NCBI GenBank assembly: GCA_900473205.1
Contig: UCLB01000031.1
Span: 1-64,000 of the forward strand
Reading direction: 5' to 3'
Length of the DNA stretch: 64,000 bases
DNA from: Hyphomicrobiales bacterium
Lineage (GTDB): Bacteria; Pseudomonadota; Alphaproteobacteria; Rhizobiales; Rhizobiaceae
Positions within the stretch are counted from its first letter, which is position 1; the number at the start of each line of letters is the position of its first letter. This document shows, one piece after another, positions 29,556-39,523 of this stretch. A program made the translations under genes and the position numbers. The notes under the pieces are model-generated. The model saw only the letters and a list, made by a program, of their open reading frames with translations, was not told where the DNA came from and searched no databases.

Positions 29556-30140
29556 TTAACGCTCGATCGTACCGGTACGCCGGATTTTCTTCTGCAGCAG
29601 AAGCACGCCGTAAAGCAGCGCTTCTGCCGTGGGGGGACAGCCCGGCACGTAGATATCGACAGGAACCACACGGTCGCAACCACGCACGACAGCGTAGGAA
29701 TAATGGTAATAGCCGCCGCCATTGGCACAGGAGCCCATGGAGATGACGTAACGCGGCTCCGGCATCTGGTCATAGACCTTGCGAAGCGCAGGCGCCATCT
29801 TGTTGGTCAGCGTACCGGCAACAATCATAACGTCCGACTGGCGCGGTGAGGCGCGCGGTGCAACGCCGAAGCGCTCCATGTCATAACGTGGGCCGGATGC
29901 CTGCATCAGGCCTTCAACGGCGCAGCAGGCCAGACCGAACTGCATCCACATCAGCGAACCCGTGCGCGCCCAGGTAATCAGCTCGTCCGTGGACGTAACC
30001 AGAAAACCCTTATCTGCAAGCTCGTCGTTGATTTCGGTGAAATAGCCGTCATCGCTGCCGACAGGCTTGCCCGTCGAAGGATCGATGATGCCCTTGGGCT
30101 TTGGCGCGACAAGCGTGGTGTCGTTCTGAACTACGCCCAT
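29556..30140 (-). CDS. nuoB: NADH-quinone oxidoreductase subunit B
   Basis: 194-aa subunit that carries cluster N2, the last in the chain before quinone. Ligand cysteines: [12 protein letters not shown] (the tandem Cys pair), [14 protein letters not shown] and [16 protein letters not shown]-like [14 protein letters not shown]. The ATG at 30138-30140 lies inside the end of nuoA (10-nt overlap, ATGGGCGTAG), which argues for translational coupling. Confidence 0.96.
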   Translation of the reverse strand: MGVVQNDTTLVAPKPKGIIDPSTGKPVGSDDGYFTEINDELADKGFLVTSTDELITWARTGSLMWMQFGLACCAVEGLMQASGPRYDMERFGVAPRASPRQSDVMIVAGTLTNKMAPALRKVYDQMPEPRYVISMGSCANGGGYYHYSYAVVRGCDRVVPVDIYVPGCPPTAEALLYGVLLLQKKIRRTGTIER

Positions 30141-30496
30141 TCCAGTGCCCCCTTCTTCCATTCATAGATAAAGCCGATGGTGAGAACGCCGAGGAACACC
30201 ATCATGGACCAGAAACCGAACCAGCCGATTTCACCGAAAGACACCGCCCACGGGAAAAGGAAGGCGACTTCAAGGTCGAAGATGATGAAAAGAATCGACA
30301 CCAGATAAAAGCGAATGTCGAACTTCATGCGCGCGTCGTCGAACGCATTGAAACCGCACTCAAAGGCAGACAGCTTTTCCGGGTCGGGGTTCTTGTAGGC
30401 AACGGCGAAAGGCGCAATCAACAGCGCCAGACCTATGACAAGCGCGATACCAATGAAGATTGCGATCGGAATGTAGGAACTGAGGAGTTCAGTCAT
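30131..30496 (-). CDS. nuoA: NADH-quinone oxidoreductase subunit A
   Basis: 121-aa, three-helix membrane subunit at the start of the operon. Conserved [47 protein letters not shown] holds the Cys loop and the conserved acidic residue of helix 2. ATG 30496 has GGAAGAGACA just upstream; the open frame to 30631 is not family-like. The promoter of the complex I operon should lie in 30,500-31,000. Confidence 0.96.
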   Translation of the reverse strand: MTELLSSYIPIAIFIGIALVIGLALLIAPFAVAYKNPDPEKLSAFECGFNAFDDARMKFDIRFYLVSILFIIFDLEVAFLFPWAVSFGEIGWFGFWSMMVFLGVLTIGFIYEWKKGALEWA

Positions 30497-31021
30497 TGTC
30501 TCTTCCTTGCCCGACCGAGCGTCGAGCATACCCCATTGGACACGAGAATCCGCTGGGCCGAAATTATGTTGCAACGCCGCAGTGGTTATCGCAGCGAAGC
30601 CCTCTCTGCAAGAGTTTAAGTGCCATTTCAAGTCAATCGTGACTTCAGAGGACCATTATAACGCGAAATCCCCTCGCCTACAGCCATTCAAGATATCACT
30701 AAGCACTTCAAAAATATGGACAATCGAGCGCGTCATAGCGTCGCAGGAATGAGACATAATTTTGAGCAAAAAGTGACAGCAATTCTGCTCTGAAAAGCGT
30801 CATAAACATGAGACTTCGAGGCAAGAAATCAACCGAACTAAAACGATACCGAAGCAGTAAGCAGGAGAGCCAAAACACGTCATTTTTTCGCTATGGCGCG
30901 CATCGGAACAGGCTGCGAAAACGTGGGGGAGAGATAGGGGAAACTCAAATGCGTGCGACGCCTTGCGTCGTTAACGCTTGGTCAAAGGAAGGACATTTTG
31001 CATCTTGAAGGAAGAAGAAAA
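30497..31021. other. Promoter region of the nuo operon
   Basis: About 525 bp between nuoA and the tRNA-Asp genes, AT-rich in the middle. An open frame at 30808-31008 (plus) has no family features or SD and is taken as chance. No operator could be assigned. Confidence 0.5.
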
Positions 31022-31098
31022 TGGCGCGAGTGACGGGGCTCGAACCCGCGACCTCCGGCGTGACAGGCCGGCACTCTAACCAACTGAGCTACACCCGC
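31022..31098 (-). tRNA. tRNA-Asp (GTC), copy 1
   Basis: 77 nt including CCA. On the minus strand: GCGGGTG acceptor, TAGCTCAGTTGGTTAGA D arm, CCTGTCACGCCGG-type anticodon arm with anticodon GTC, GCGGGTTCGAGCCCCGT T arm, CACTCGCGCCA end. Identical to copy 2. Confidence 0.97.
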
Positions 31099-31143
31099 GC
31101 ATTTTATCGGACTGTTGGAAGTCCGTAGATCTCGAGGAAGGAA

Positions 31144-31220
31144 TGGCGCGAGTGACGGGGCTCGAACCCGCGACCTCCGGCGTGACAGGCCGGCACTCTA
31201 ACCAACTGAGCTACACCCGC
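31144..31220 (-). tRNA. tRNA-Asp (GTC), copy 2
   Basis: 77 nt including CCA, the same sequence as the copy 45 bp downstream in transcription. Anticodon GTC in the loop CCTGTCACG; T loop TTCGAGC. Copy 2 is upstream, so the pair is probably co-transcribed. The identity suggests a recent or gene-conversion-maintained duplication. Confidence 0.97.
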
Positions 31221-31860
31221 ACATTCCCTAAAGACTGGCCGAAACCGGTCTTACGAACTCGCCTCGGCTGTTCGTTGAGCGGCTAACTAAGGCGTTCGTG
31301 TTGGGGTGTCAAGCAGGTTTCACGACAAAAGAATAAGCTTGAGCATTTTGATTTGACAAACAGGTGAAGAGCCCCGGTTTTCCGGCACTTTTTCCATTTC
31401 AGTTTTTTACGCCCAATTCCGCACACTTATCCACAGGTGGCAAAGATGAGGCGCAACCCGCGAATCTTTCACCCCATTCCGACAAGAATGCTGATGGATT
31501 CGCTGAGAAATTTTCTCGAGCGCGTTTCGCGACACGTCATTGAACGTCGAGACTGCGCTTTGGCATGCAGACCACAATACGCAAATCAGCGCTTACCCCT
31601 CATGCAGGCATCACCGGCTAGCCCCTTTTACGTCATCCCGAGGCCCTGCTGTGGAAAACTATTATCCCAGCGATCCGGCTTAACCCATGAAAGCGCCAGC
31701 TTTCCGGGCTTTCCGTCCACTAAACGCCCCTCCCCGCCACACCGCCGCTGTCATAAAAATCGAAAAAAACAAAAAAACTTCACAAAAGCTCTTGCGGTTT
31801 TTTTCTGATCCGAATAGATCACGGCCACCGACGCGGCGGACATGATCCGCAAGACGCGAA
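31221..31860. other. Intergenic region between the tRNA-Asp pair and tRNA-Val
   Basis: About 640 bp. It holds the tRNA-Asp promoter, a single perfect DnaA-box-like TTATCCACA at 31427-31435, and the tRNA-Val promoter at the right end. A 123-codon frame at 31437-31808 has an abnormal, Arg/Pro/Ser-rich composition and no SD, and I do not accept it as a gene. Confidence 0.5.
31792..31820 (+). promoter_or_regulatory. Promoter of tRNA-Val
   Basis: TTGCGG (31792-31797), 17-bp spacer, TAGATC (31815-31820); 40 bp ahead of the mature tRNA 5' end. Fits sigma-70-type promoters of stable RNA genes. Confidence 0.55.
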
Positions 31861-31936
31861 GGGCGATTAGCTCAGTTGGTAGAGCGCCTCGTTTACACCG
31901 AGGATGTCGGGAGTTCGAGTCTCTCATCGCCCACCA
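31861..31936 (+). tRNA. tRNA-Val (TAC)
   Basis: 76 nt with CCA. GGGCGAT acceptor pairs with ATCGCCC; D arm TAGCTCAGTTGGTAGAGC; anticodon arm CCTCG-TTTACAC-CGAGG with anticodon TAC; T arm with TTCGAGT. Its 3' end faces the integrase remnant and is a likely former attachment site. Confidence 0.97.
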
Positions 31937-31956
31937 TTCCCCAAAATTCCCATTGA

Positions 31957-32490
31957 TTAATCATCACTTTTTGCCCCTATTGTCTCATCGCGCTTTTGCG
32001 TCGCTGATTTTGAGACACTTTGTGATTTCCTGTGTGCTGCAAAACGCTCTTGAGCGTTCGCCGCCATCTGCCTTTTATCGGCTTGCGCAATGTAGATTTG
32101 CGCCGTCTTCATGTTGCTCCAACCGAATAGACCCATAAGCCGCGGCGCCGTCGCACCACTCTCCGCGTAAAGAACAGCAGCGGTTTCCGCAGGCCGTGCG
32201 AGGAGCATTCCAGCAGCCCCGCTTTGACGCCCCAGCGTTGGACGTGTTGCTGAAGCTCTCCTTCGTGTAGGGCCGGTTCAGCTCGGAAAGAAAGTAGGTT
32301 TCCGCGCCGTGCGGCGTCTTTTCCAGCGCCTCGATGAGCTCCGGTGTCAACCGCGGATCAATGACAGTCGGATAGAGATTGCGACCCTTATGCGCCGTGA
32401 AGCGCGTTCACCGCATTCCATCGCGGCCCGTGTACTCGTTACGCGGCCCGATCCGGTGTGCATCAGAGCGACGTGCGCCGGTGTTGATCA
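31957..32490 (-). pseudogene. Decayed tyrosine-recombinase integrase next to tRNA-Val
   Basis: The minus strand encodes most of an integrase catalytic domain in three reading frames. From the upstream end: INTGARRSDAHR (catalytic Arg box), IGPRNEYTGRDGMR, then an in-frame TGA at 32408-32410 where Trp is likely. Next come RFTAHKGRNLYPTVIDPR and LTPELIEALEKTPHGAETYF. A shift brings in SSHGLRK (His/Arg box), and another shift gives TAAVLYAESGATAPRLMGLFGW and the Tyr in AQIYIAQADKRQMA. So there is one nonsense change and two frameshifts, and the N-terminal half is missing. The stop lies 20 bp from the tRNA 3' end, the usual place for a tRNA-targeting island integrase. Confidence 0.85.
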
Positions 32491-33020
32491 TATGAACGAA
32501 GCTGGTTCGATACCGGCAGGCAGGGCTGGCCGGATTTTCGTATCGACCACATCACCCCCGGGGCCGCGACGCTTGCCCCGATGTGCAATTGCACATGGTG
32601 CAGCGGCTCATCCGGCATTGGCCTCACGCGCCTTCGCCTCATGGAGCTACTGCCTTCCGACAAACAGGCGCGTGATGAAGTCAACACTGCCCTGCAGGAT
32701 GCCTCCAGGATGCCTCGCGGATGCTGACGACGACGACCATGCCGCAGGATCTCTGCCTGTGTCATGGACTGGCGGGTATTGCGGATTTCGTACTGTCTGC
32801 GGGTGTGCAGTTGAAGCAGGAAGAGATTTCACGTCACGCAGAACAGGTCGGCACCTTCATCATCGAGCATTATCTGAATGCGGAGCTGCCTCTTCCCTGT
32901 GGCGTGCAGCAGAGGGGGGAAGCGCCGGGCCTGATGCTGGGCATCGCCGGTGTCGGCTATCTCTTCCTGCGTCTGCTGGAGAGGGAAACGCTTCCGTCCA
33001 TGCTGCTGCTGAAGACTTGA
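32491..33020 (+). pseudogene. C-terminal remnant of a class II lanthipeptide synthetase (LanM)
   Basis: Similarity to the LanC-like cyclase domain starts exactly where the integrase similarity on the other strand ends. First frame (32491-32725): YERSWFDTGRQGWPDFR, then NCTWCSGSSGIGLTRLRLME (the W-C-x-G zinc-ligand region, with Ser where His is usual) and ARDEVNTALQDA, then a stop. After a shift, the second frame (to 33020): LCLCHGLAGIADFVL (Cys-His zinc ligands), EAPGLMLGIAGVGYLFLRL and LPSMLLLKT at a natural C-terminus. These match LanM landmarks from memory. The N-terminal dehydratase domain and any precursor peptide are absent, so it cannot function as it stands. Confidence 0.75.
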
Positions 33021-33203
33021 GGCACCGCGTTAACGACTTGAAAACCATGGCGCCGTAAAGTTCGATGACGTTCGTTTCGGGACAGTCGATTCCGTGCGGC
33101 ATGGCGCCTTACGCTACGTGAGATTCAGCATTTCTCAATAAATTATCCCTCATAATTATTAGTGTCGGCTTCATGATGAAGTCGCGTTTTGATGGGATGA
33201 ACC

Positions 33204-33302
33204 ATGTTTGCGAACTCAATCGTCACGCTGGCGCTGATTGCGCTGCCAATCTACTTTTTCTTCCGCTGGGTACAATACGACTCGGAGAGACAGGACAAGT
33301 AG
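33204..33302 (+). CDS. Possible 32-residue single-helix membrane protein
   Basis: ATG at 33204 opens 32 codons to TAG at 33300-33302: a hydrophobic helix (IVTLALIALPIYFFF) followed by a charged tail (RWVQYDSERQDK). A GGGATGA lies about 5 nt upstream of the ATG as a weak SD, and an AT-rich stretch (TAAATTATCCCTCATAATTATTAG) ahead of it could be a promoter. The composition (short helix, then basic/acidic tail) is that of real mini-membrane proteins, but no family is recognised. It lies between the lanM remnant and the 3' end of udh. Confidence 0.4.
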   Translation: MFANSIVTLALIALPIYFFFRWVQYDSERQDK

Positions 33303-33349
33303 TCAATCGCAAGCCCGTCCCTCTCCCCTCGCAGCCCTACCAACCGTGG

Positions 33350-34150
33350 TCAGCCATCTGCCGGATGGCCGAATGTGGTGAATGCACCACCCTGGTAAAT
33401 ATGGGCTGGGTCCTTCGGATCCTCTTTTCCGGCTTGAGCAAGGACCTCGGCGCGCCATTTCGCCGAGCTATCCTGCGGCTTCCAGCCAAGGAAGGCCGCA
33501 TGGCTGTTATCCCACCAGCTTTCCTGATTGTTGGACGCGCCGTAGATCACGGCGTTGCCAAGGCGTGGCGCTTCGAAACTGCGCGCGCAGAGCGAAACGA
33601 AGTCCGCAGCGCTGAGCCATGTCGCCAGCATGCGCGTGGTCTGTGGCTTTGCCGTCAGTGAGCCAATCCGCACCGACAGGGTCTCCTGCCCGAACTTGTC
33701 GAAATAGAAGCTGGCCATATTTTCCCCGAAGCATTTCGAAACACCATAAAGGGAATCAGGGCGCACAGCCGAGTTGCCATCCAGCTTCTCGTCGCGGCGG
33801 TGGTAACCGATCGTATGATTGGAACTGGCGAAGACGATTCGCGGCTGGCCGTTGTGGCGCGCTGCTTCATAGAGATTATAGACGCCTTCGATATTGCCCT
33901 TGAGAATAAGCTCGAACGGCCGCTCCACCGAGATGCCGCCGAGATGGATGATGCCATCCACTCCCGCCACAGCAGCATCGACCTCTGAGCGGTTGGAGAG
34001 ATCGCATTTCACGAAGGTTTCGTGCGCCGCGAGATCGGTGACCTCGACCATATCGGATAGCACCACCTTTTCAGCAATGTCTTTCAACAGAGGGCGGATG
34101 GCTTTGCCCACACCACCGGCAGCACCGGTTAACAACAACGTCTTCAGCAT
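33350..34150 (-). CDS. udh: Uronate dehydrogenase
   Basis: 266-aa SDR/epimerase-fold enzyme that oxidises D-galacturonate or D-glucuronate to the aldarolactone with NAD+. The Rossmann motif is TGAAGGVGKAIRP; CDLSNRSEV and GIIHLGGISVERPFE are typical of Udh; FASSNHTIGY follows; and the catalytic Tyr-Lys pair is in YGVSKCFGENMASFYFDKFGQET. The sequence parallels the characterised A. tumefaciens enzyme in nearly every motif. ATG 34150 has TGGAGGAAAC directly upstream; the frame to 34207 is not used. It diverges from kdgD-gci, the next steps of the same pathway. Confidence 0.9.
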   Translation of the reverse strand: MLKTLLLTGAAGGVGKAIRPLLKDIAEKVVLSDMVEVTDLAAHETFVKCDLSNRSEVDAAVAGVDGIIHLGGISVERPFELILKGNIEGVYNLYEAARHNGQPRIVFASSNHTIGYHRRDEKLDGNSAVRPDSLYGVSKCFGENMASFYFDKFGQETLSVRIGSLTAKPQTTRMLATWLSAADFVSLCARSFEAPRLGNAVIYGASNNQESWWDNSHAAFLGWKPQDSSAKWRAEVLAQAGKEDPKDPAHIYQGGAFTTFGHPADG

Positions 34151-34359
34151 GTTTCCTCCACATTGCCATCTGCACACCGCAAACCGACCCGGCTTGTGGT
34201 CATACATAAAATCTCTTGTTATCTTATCTCTACGCTACGCTTATACGGGTTATCAAGAGGCAAGCTTGCAGGGAAATGATTGCGCTCAGCCCCGAACGGC
34301 TCCAAACCGCTGCTTTGCCACCCTCAGCCAATCAACAATGATTGCACAGCAATTTCTCC

Positions 34360-36481
<2,122 letters not shown>

Positions 36482-36509
36482 TCTTTTGGTGAAAGGGTCA
36501 CGAAGACAA

Positions 36510-36548
36510 AAAAAACCGGGCGTCAGAGATGGCGCCCGGTTTTTTTTA
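36510..36548 (+). terminator. Rho-independent terminator after gci
   Basis: ACCGGGCG (36515-36522) pairs with CGCCCGGT (36533-36540), followed by eight T. The upstream A run also allows it to work on the minus strand behind the phytase-like gene (ends 36619). Confidence 0.85.
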
Positions 36549-36618
36549 TTTGATGACTCACATTTTTTGATTTCGTCCTCCTCGCCCTTGTGGCGAGGAG
36601 GACGAGGTGTCCCAAAGA

Positions 36619-38820
36619 TCAGTTCGTGCCCTTCAGATCGACCGGGAAGAACAGCGTCTCACCCGAGGAGTCATCCACGCCGTCATTGTCCGTTACCGCG
36701 AAGGCCTTGCCGGACTTGTCGAAGGTGAAGCCTTCCAGCTTGTCTACCACGTAGCCGTTCGTCTGGGCCTTGAGGTCTGGCAGGAAGTCGTGGACTTCCG
36801 TTTTCTTGACGAGCGGCAGTTCGCCGCCGATCTTGCCGGGCTTCAGGTCGGCAATGGCGACGCTGTAGAGCTTCTTGATCTTCGCCTTATCGCCGATCTG
36901 GTTATCGCGCTCAACGATATAGACATTGTCGCCATGGGCAGTGATTTCGGACAGGCCAATCCATGCGCCTTCCGCAGCCTTGTCCAGCGGGTAGCGCACG
37001 GCGCCCCACTCCTTGGACTTTGGATTGTAGGAGACGAGCTTGACCGTACCCTTCTCTGCCTTGCCCCATTCGCGCTGAACAGCCATCCACAGCGTAGCGT
37101 CGTCGCCCTTGCCGATCATGGTTACGCCTTCGAAGCCGAAGCGGGTTTCGCCTTCCAGCAGTTCCTTTGGTAGAGCGATTTCGGCCTTGATTTCACCCTT
37201 GGCATTGACGTTGTAGAGCGCGTGCGGAACGAGCTTTTCGCTATTGCCTTCAGATGCGACCCAGAAACCGCCCTTACCGTCCAGCGTGATGCCTTCCATG
37301 TCGAGCTTCTGCGCGGCCACACCGTCACGCTTTACACGAAGAACGCTGGTGATGACGGCAGGCTTCTTGGTGGCGTCGATGGTGTAGATCGACGGCTGGT
37401 TGCCGTAGACGGAGTCGGAGATCGCGTAGAGAATGCCGTCCTTTTCCGCATCAGCCGTCAGGCCGGACAGAGCGCCCCAACCAATCGGTGCGCCATCGAC
37501 CGTGGCGGAGGTGAGCTGCGGATAGGCGGCTTGCCCTTCCGAGCGCTCATAGATCATGACATGCGAACGGGCTGCACCATCTTCAACCAGATCGGCTTCA
37601 TTGGCGGTGACCAACAGGTTGCGCGATGGAATGGCGACCGCACCTTCAGGCGAAATGCCCGATGGGAGGATTTGCGTCAGCTGCGGCTCTGCGCCCGTGT
37701 CCTTGTAGACGCCGACGACAGATGCGCGCTCGGCCAGAACGAAGAAATACTTGTCGTTGCCGAATGTTGCCGCTTCCAGACCTTCAGGCTCGATGCCCTT
37801 GGCCTTGGAGCGCTTTTCAGGATAGTGGCCGATGGCCGCAACAGCATGTTCGAAGGAAGAGCCAGCTTCGTAAAGCAGCTTGCCGGTCTTGTCGAAAATG
37901 GTGAAGCCGCGCGAACCGCCTTGCCAGTCGCCTTCATTGGCGATGACGATACGGTCATTGTCCAGCCACTTCACGGCATCCGGCTCGCGCTTGCGGGCGT
38001 CCTGGCTGTCGGTGAATTTCAACTGGCCATCGGTCTTGGTGTCGATGCCCTTCAGGTCAACAGTGCCTGCGGAAAAGTGGCTCGTGACCTTGCCGCTTTT
38101 GCCATCGACGATGACGATGTGGTTGTTTTCCTGAAGCGTCAGGGCAATCTCGCCATTGGCGTTGATGGAAACGAATTCGGGCTCTGGATCTTCTGGCGAA
38201 ATTTCAGCAAGACCCGTGACATCGATCTTCTTCAGCGTAGAGCAATCCGGTGCGCCGTTCTTGAGGCCGATGGTGACGAGGAAGCCGGCAGGCATCTGCG
38301 GCAGCGCGCCGTCATTGACCTCTTCATCACGCTCGTTTTCGATGGCGATGGCCACGAAGCTCTTGTCCGGGGAAACCGCAACGGAATCCGGCTGGCCGCC
38401 GAGGTCGCAGCTGGCTTCTATCTTGCGGGTGGCGATATCGACCGTCACCAGCTTGCCAGCTGGCTTGACGTAGCTTTCGGACGTGTTGACACCAGCCAGA
38501 ACCTTGGTGCCGGACACAGCAACCGATGTCGGCTCGCCATCCATCATCAAAGCGCCGAGCGCCTTTGGTGCCTTGGCATCCTTGATATCGACAAAGCCGA
38601 TGCCGCCCAGCGGGCTGTCGGAATAGATCAGCGTATTGCCGTCTTCACTGGCCGTGACGATTTCCGCCGACGTGATCGTCTTCGCTTCCTTGTCGGAAGG
38701 AAGGTTCAACGCGACAGGAAACGACGAGATGCGGTTGAAAACCTGCTCGGCGGCGACTGGAAATGCGGCAGAAGCAAAAAGCGCCGCGGTCAGCGCAGCA
38801 CTCGAAAAACGAAATGTCAT
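36619..38820 (-). CDS. Exported esterase-like/phytase-like beta-propeller protein
   Basis: 733 aa with a signal peptide (RFSSAALTAALFASAAFPVAAE, cut after VAA). The N-terminal half looks like a choice-of-anchor or LVIVD/YVTN-type propeller: repeated strands such as PDSVAVSPDKSFVAIAIEN, EFVSINANGEIALTLQENNHIVIVD and PEGLEAATFGNDKYFFVLAE. The C-terminal half (from about residue 480, GLTADAEKDGILYAISDS..., GGFWVASEGN, FGFEGVTMIG, LEGFTFDKSGKAFAVTDNDGVDD) is the esterase-like-activity-of-phytase family (PF13449-like). Expected in the periplasm. Substrate is not shown, but a PHO box 56 bp upstream ties it to phosphate starvation. ATG 38820 has GGGGAC ahead. Confidence 0.82.
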   Translation of the reverse strand: MTFRFSSAALTAALFASAAFPVAAEQVFNRISSFPVALNLPSDKEAKTITSAEIVTASEDGNTLIYSDSPLGGIGFVDIKDAKAPKALGALMMDGEPTSVAVSGTKVLAGVNTSESYVKPAGKLVTVDIATRKIEASCDLGGQPDSVAVSPDKSFVAIAIENERDEEVNDGALPQMPAGFLVTIGLKNGAPDCSTLKKIDVTGLAEISPEDPEPEFVSINANGEIALTLQENNHIVIVDGKSGKVTSHFSAGTVDLKGIDTKTDGQLKFTDSQDARKREPDAVKWLDNDRIVIANEGDWQGGSRGFTIFDKTGKLLYEAGSSFEHAVAAIGHYPEKRSKAKGIEPEGLEAATFGNDKYFFVLAERASVVGVYKDTGAEPQLTQILPSGISPEGAVAIPSRNLLVTANEADLVEDGAARSHVMIYERSEGQAAYPQLTSATVDGAPIGWGALSGLTADAEKDGILYAISDSVYGNQPSIYTIDATKKPAVITSVLRVKRDGVAAQKLDMEGITLDGKGGFWVASEGNSEKLVPHALYNVNAKGEIKAEIALPKELLEGETRFGFEGVTMIGKGDDATLWMAVQREWGKAEKGTVKLVSYNPKSKEWGAVRYPLDKAAEGAWIGLSEITAHGDNVYIVERDNQIGDKAKIKKLYSVAIADLKPGKIGGELPLVKKTEVHDFLPDLKAQTNGYVVDKLEGFTFDKSGKAFAVTDNDGVDDSSGETLFFPVDLKGTN

Positions 38821-38875
38821 GATGTCCCCTTCAGTGCACTGGAAAAATGCATGACTGGGCTTTTGCGACATAGAC

Positions 38876-38893
38876 GTGACAGGGAAATGACAA
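38876..38893 (-). promoter_or_regulatory. PHO box (PhoB site)
   Basis: On the minus strand TTGTCAT-TTCC-CTGTCAC: two 7-bp repeats, each with one mismatch to CTGTCAT, at the canonical 11-bp periodicity. The box lies 55 bp before the ATG of the phytase-like gene (38820). This matches the PHO-box consensus closely and predicts induction by phosphate limitation. Confidence 0.7.
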
Positions 38894-38911
38894 TGAGAAG
38901 GTGCTGATAAA

Positions 38912-38938
38912 CAAAAAGCCCGGCTCAAGGCCGGGCTC
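38912..38938 (-). terminator. Terminator of the HU gene
   Basis: AGCCCGGC (38917-38924) pairs with GCCGGGCT (38930-38937). Read on the minus strand it is followed by TTTTTG. It lies 109 bp after the HU stop codon. Confidence 0.75.
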
Positions 38939-39046
38939 TCTGCATTTCGATGGCGTCATTTCGCAAAACTGCGCAAAGAGCCAAAATCATTCCTCGTATA
39001 TCTGAGCACTGTTCGCACGCCGCAGGCGCAAACAGCTCAGGAAAAC

Positions 39047-39322
39047 TTAGGAGTTAACAGCGTCCTTCAGGCCCTTGCCTGCGGAGAACTTTGGAACGTT
39101 GCGAGCCGGAATATCGACTTCTGCACCCGTGGATGGGTTACGGCCCTTGGAGGCTTCACGACGGCTTACGGTGAAGCTGCCGAAGCCAGCGAGACGGATG
39201 TCGCCACCGGCCTTCAATTCGCTCTGGACGGTTTCGAATACTGCGTCGACGGCAGAAGCGGCATCAGCCTTGGTAAGACCAGCCTTTTCGGCAACTGCAG
39301 AAACGAGCTCGTTCTTGTTCAT
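39047..39322 (-). CDS. hupB: Nucleoid protein HU (HU family DNA-binding protein)
   Basis: 91 aa, the length of HU. MNKNELVSAVAEKAGLTKADAASAVDAVFETVQ is the typical N-terminal helix pair, GDIRLAGFGSFTVSRREASKGRNPSTGAEVDIPARNVPKFSAGKGLKDAVN is the DNA-binding arm and tail with the proline of the intercalating tip (RNPSTG). AAGGGGTGGAAAC precedes the ATG. Downstream of lon, as in many bacteria. Confidence 0.95.
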   Translation of the reverse strand: MNKNELVSAVAEKAGLTKADAASAVDAVFETVQSELKAGGDIRLAGFGSFTVSRREASKGRNPSTGAEVDIPARNVPKFSAGKGLKDAVNS

Positions 39323-39450
39323 GTTTCCACCCCTTTCAATGGTATGAAACGACTCAAATTGGATCGGCGCAGAATACTTATCTATTCGCGCACCGCCACC
39401 CAAAAGCGCTGGAATGGCCTGAAAAACAAGGGGTCTCGCGTTCTTTTCAC

Positions 39451-39480
39451 AAAAAAGGCTGGCATTTCTGCCAGCCTTTC
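39451..39480 (-). terminator. Terminator of lon
   Basis: AAAGGCTGGCA - TTTC - TGCCAGCCTTT, followed on the minus strand by a T run (AAAAAA on plus). Lies 44 bp after the lon stop codon, before the HU promoter. Confidence 0.85.
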
Positions 39481-39523
39481 AACGATTTTGTGCTAAATTA
39501 GCACCAACACCGACGGTCGCTTA

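Noticed and set aside
31427-31435. Perfect DnaA box (TTATCCACA), with a weaker copy near 31,650 and an A-rich tract near 31,760
   Set aside because: One good box is expected by chance at this scale; there is no cluster of boxes, and the gene neighbourhood (tRNA genes, nuo) is not that of alphaproteobacterial origins.
31437-31808. 123-codon plus-strand frame between tRNA genes
   Set aside because: Composition is rich in Arg, Pro, Ser and Cys with no domain, no SD and no helix; it looks like a random frame in GC-rich DNA.
33173-33661. 162-codon frame covering the 3' end of udh on the plus strand
   Set aside because: It overlaps the well supported udh gene, and the first part is better explained by the 32-codon frame at 33204.
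31937-34300. Second copy of the tRNA-Val 3' end as attR of the lost island
   Set aside because: I searched by eye for the T-arm/acceptor sequence downstream and found no repeat; it may lie outside or have been deleted.
37222-38907. 561-codon plus-strand frame opposite the phytase-like gene
   Set aside because: The minus-strand gene has a signal peptide, clear repeats and a promoter box; the antisense frame has none of these.
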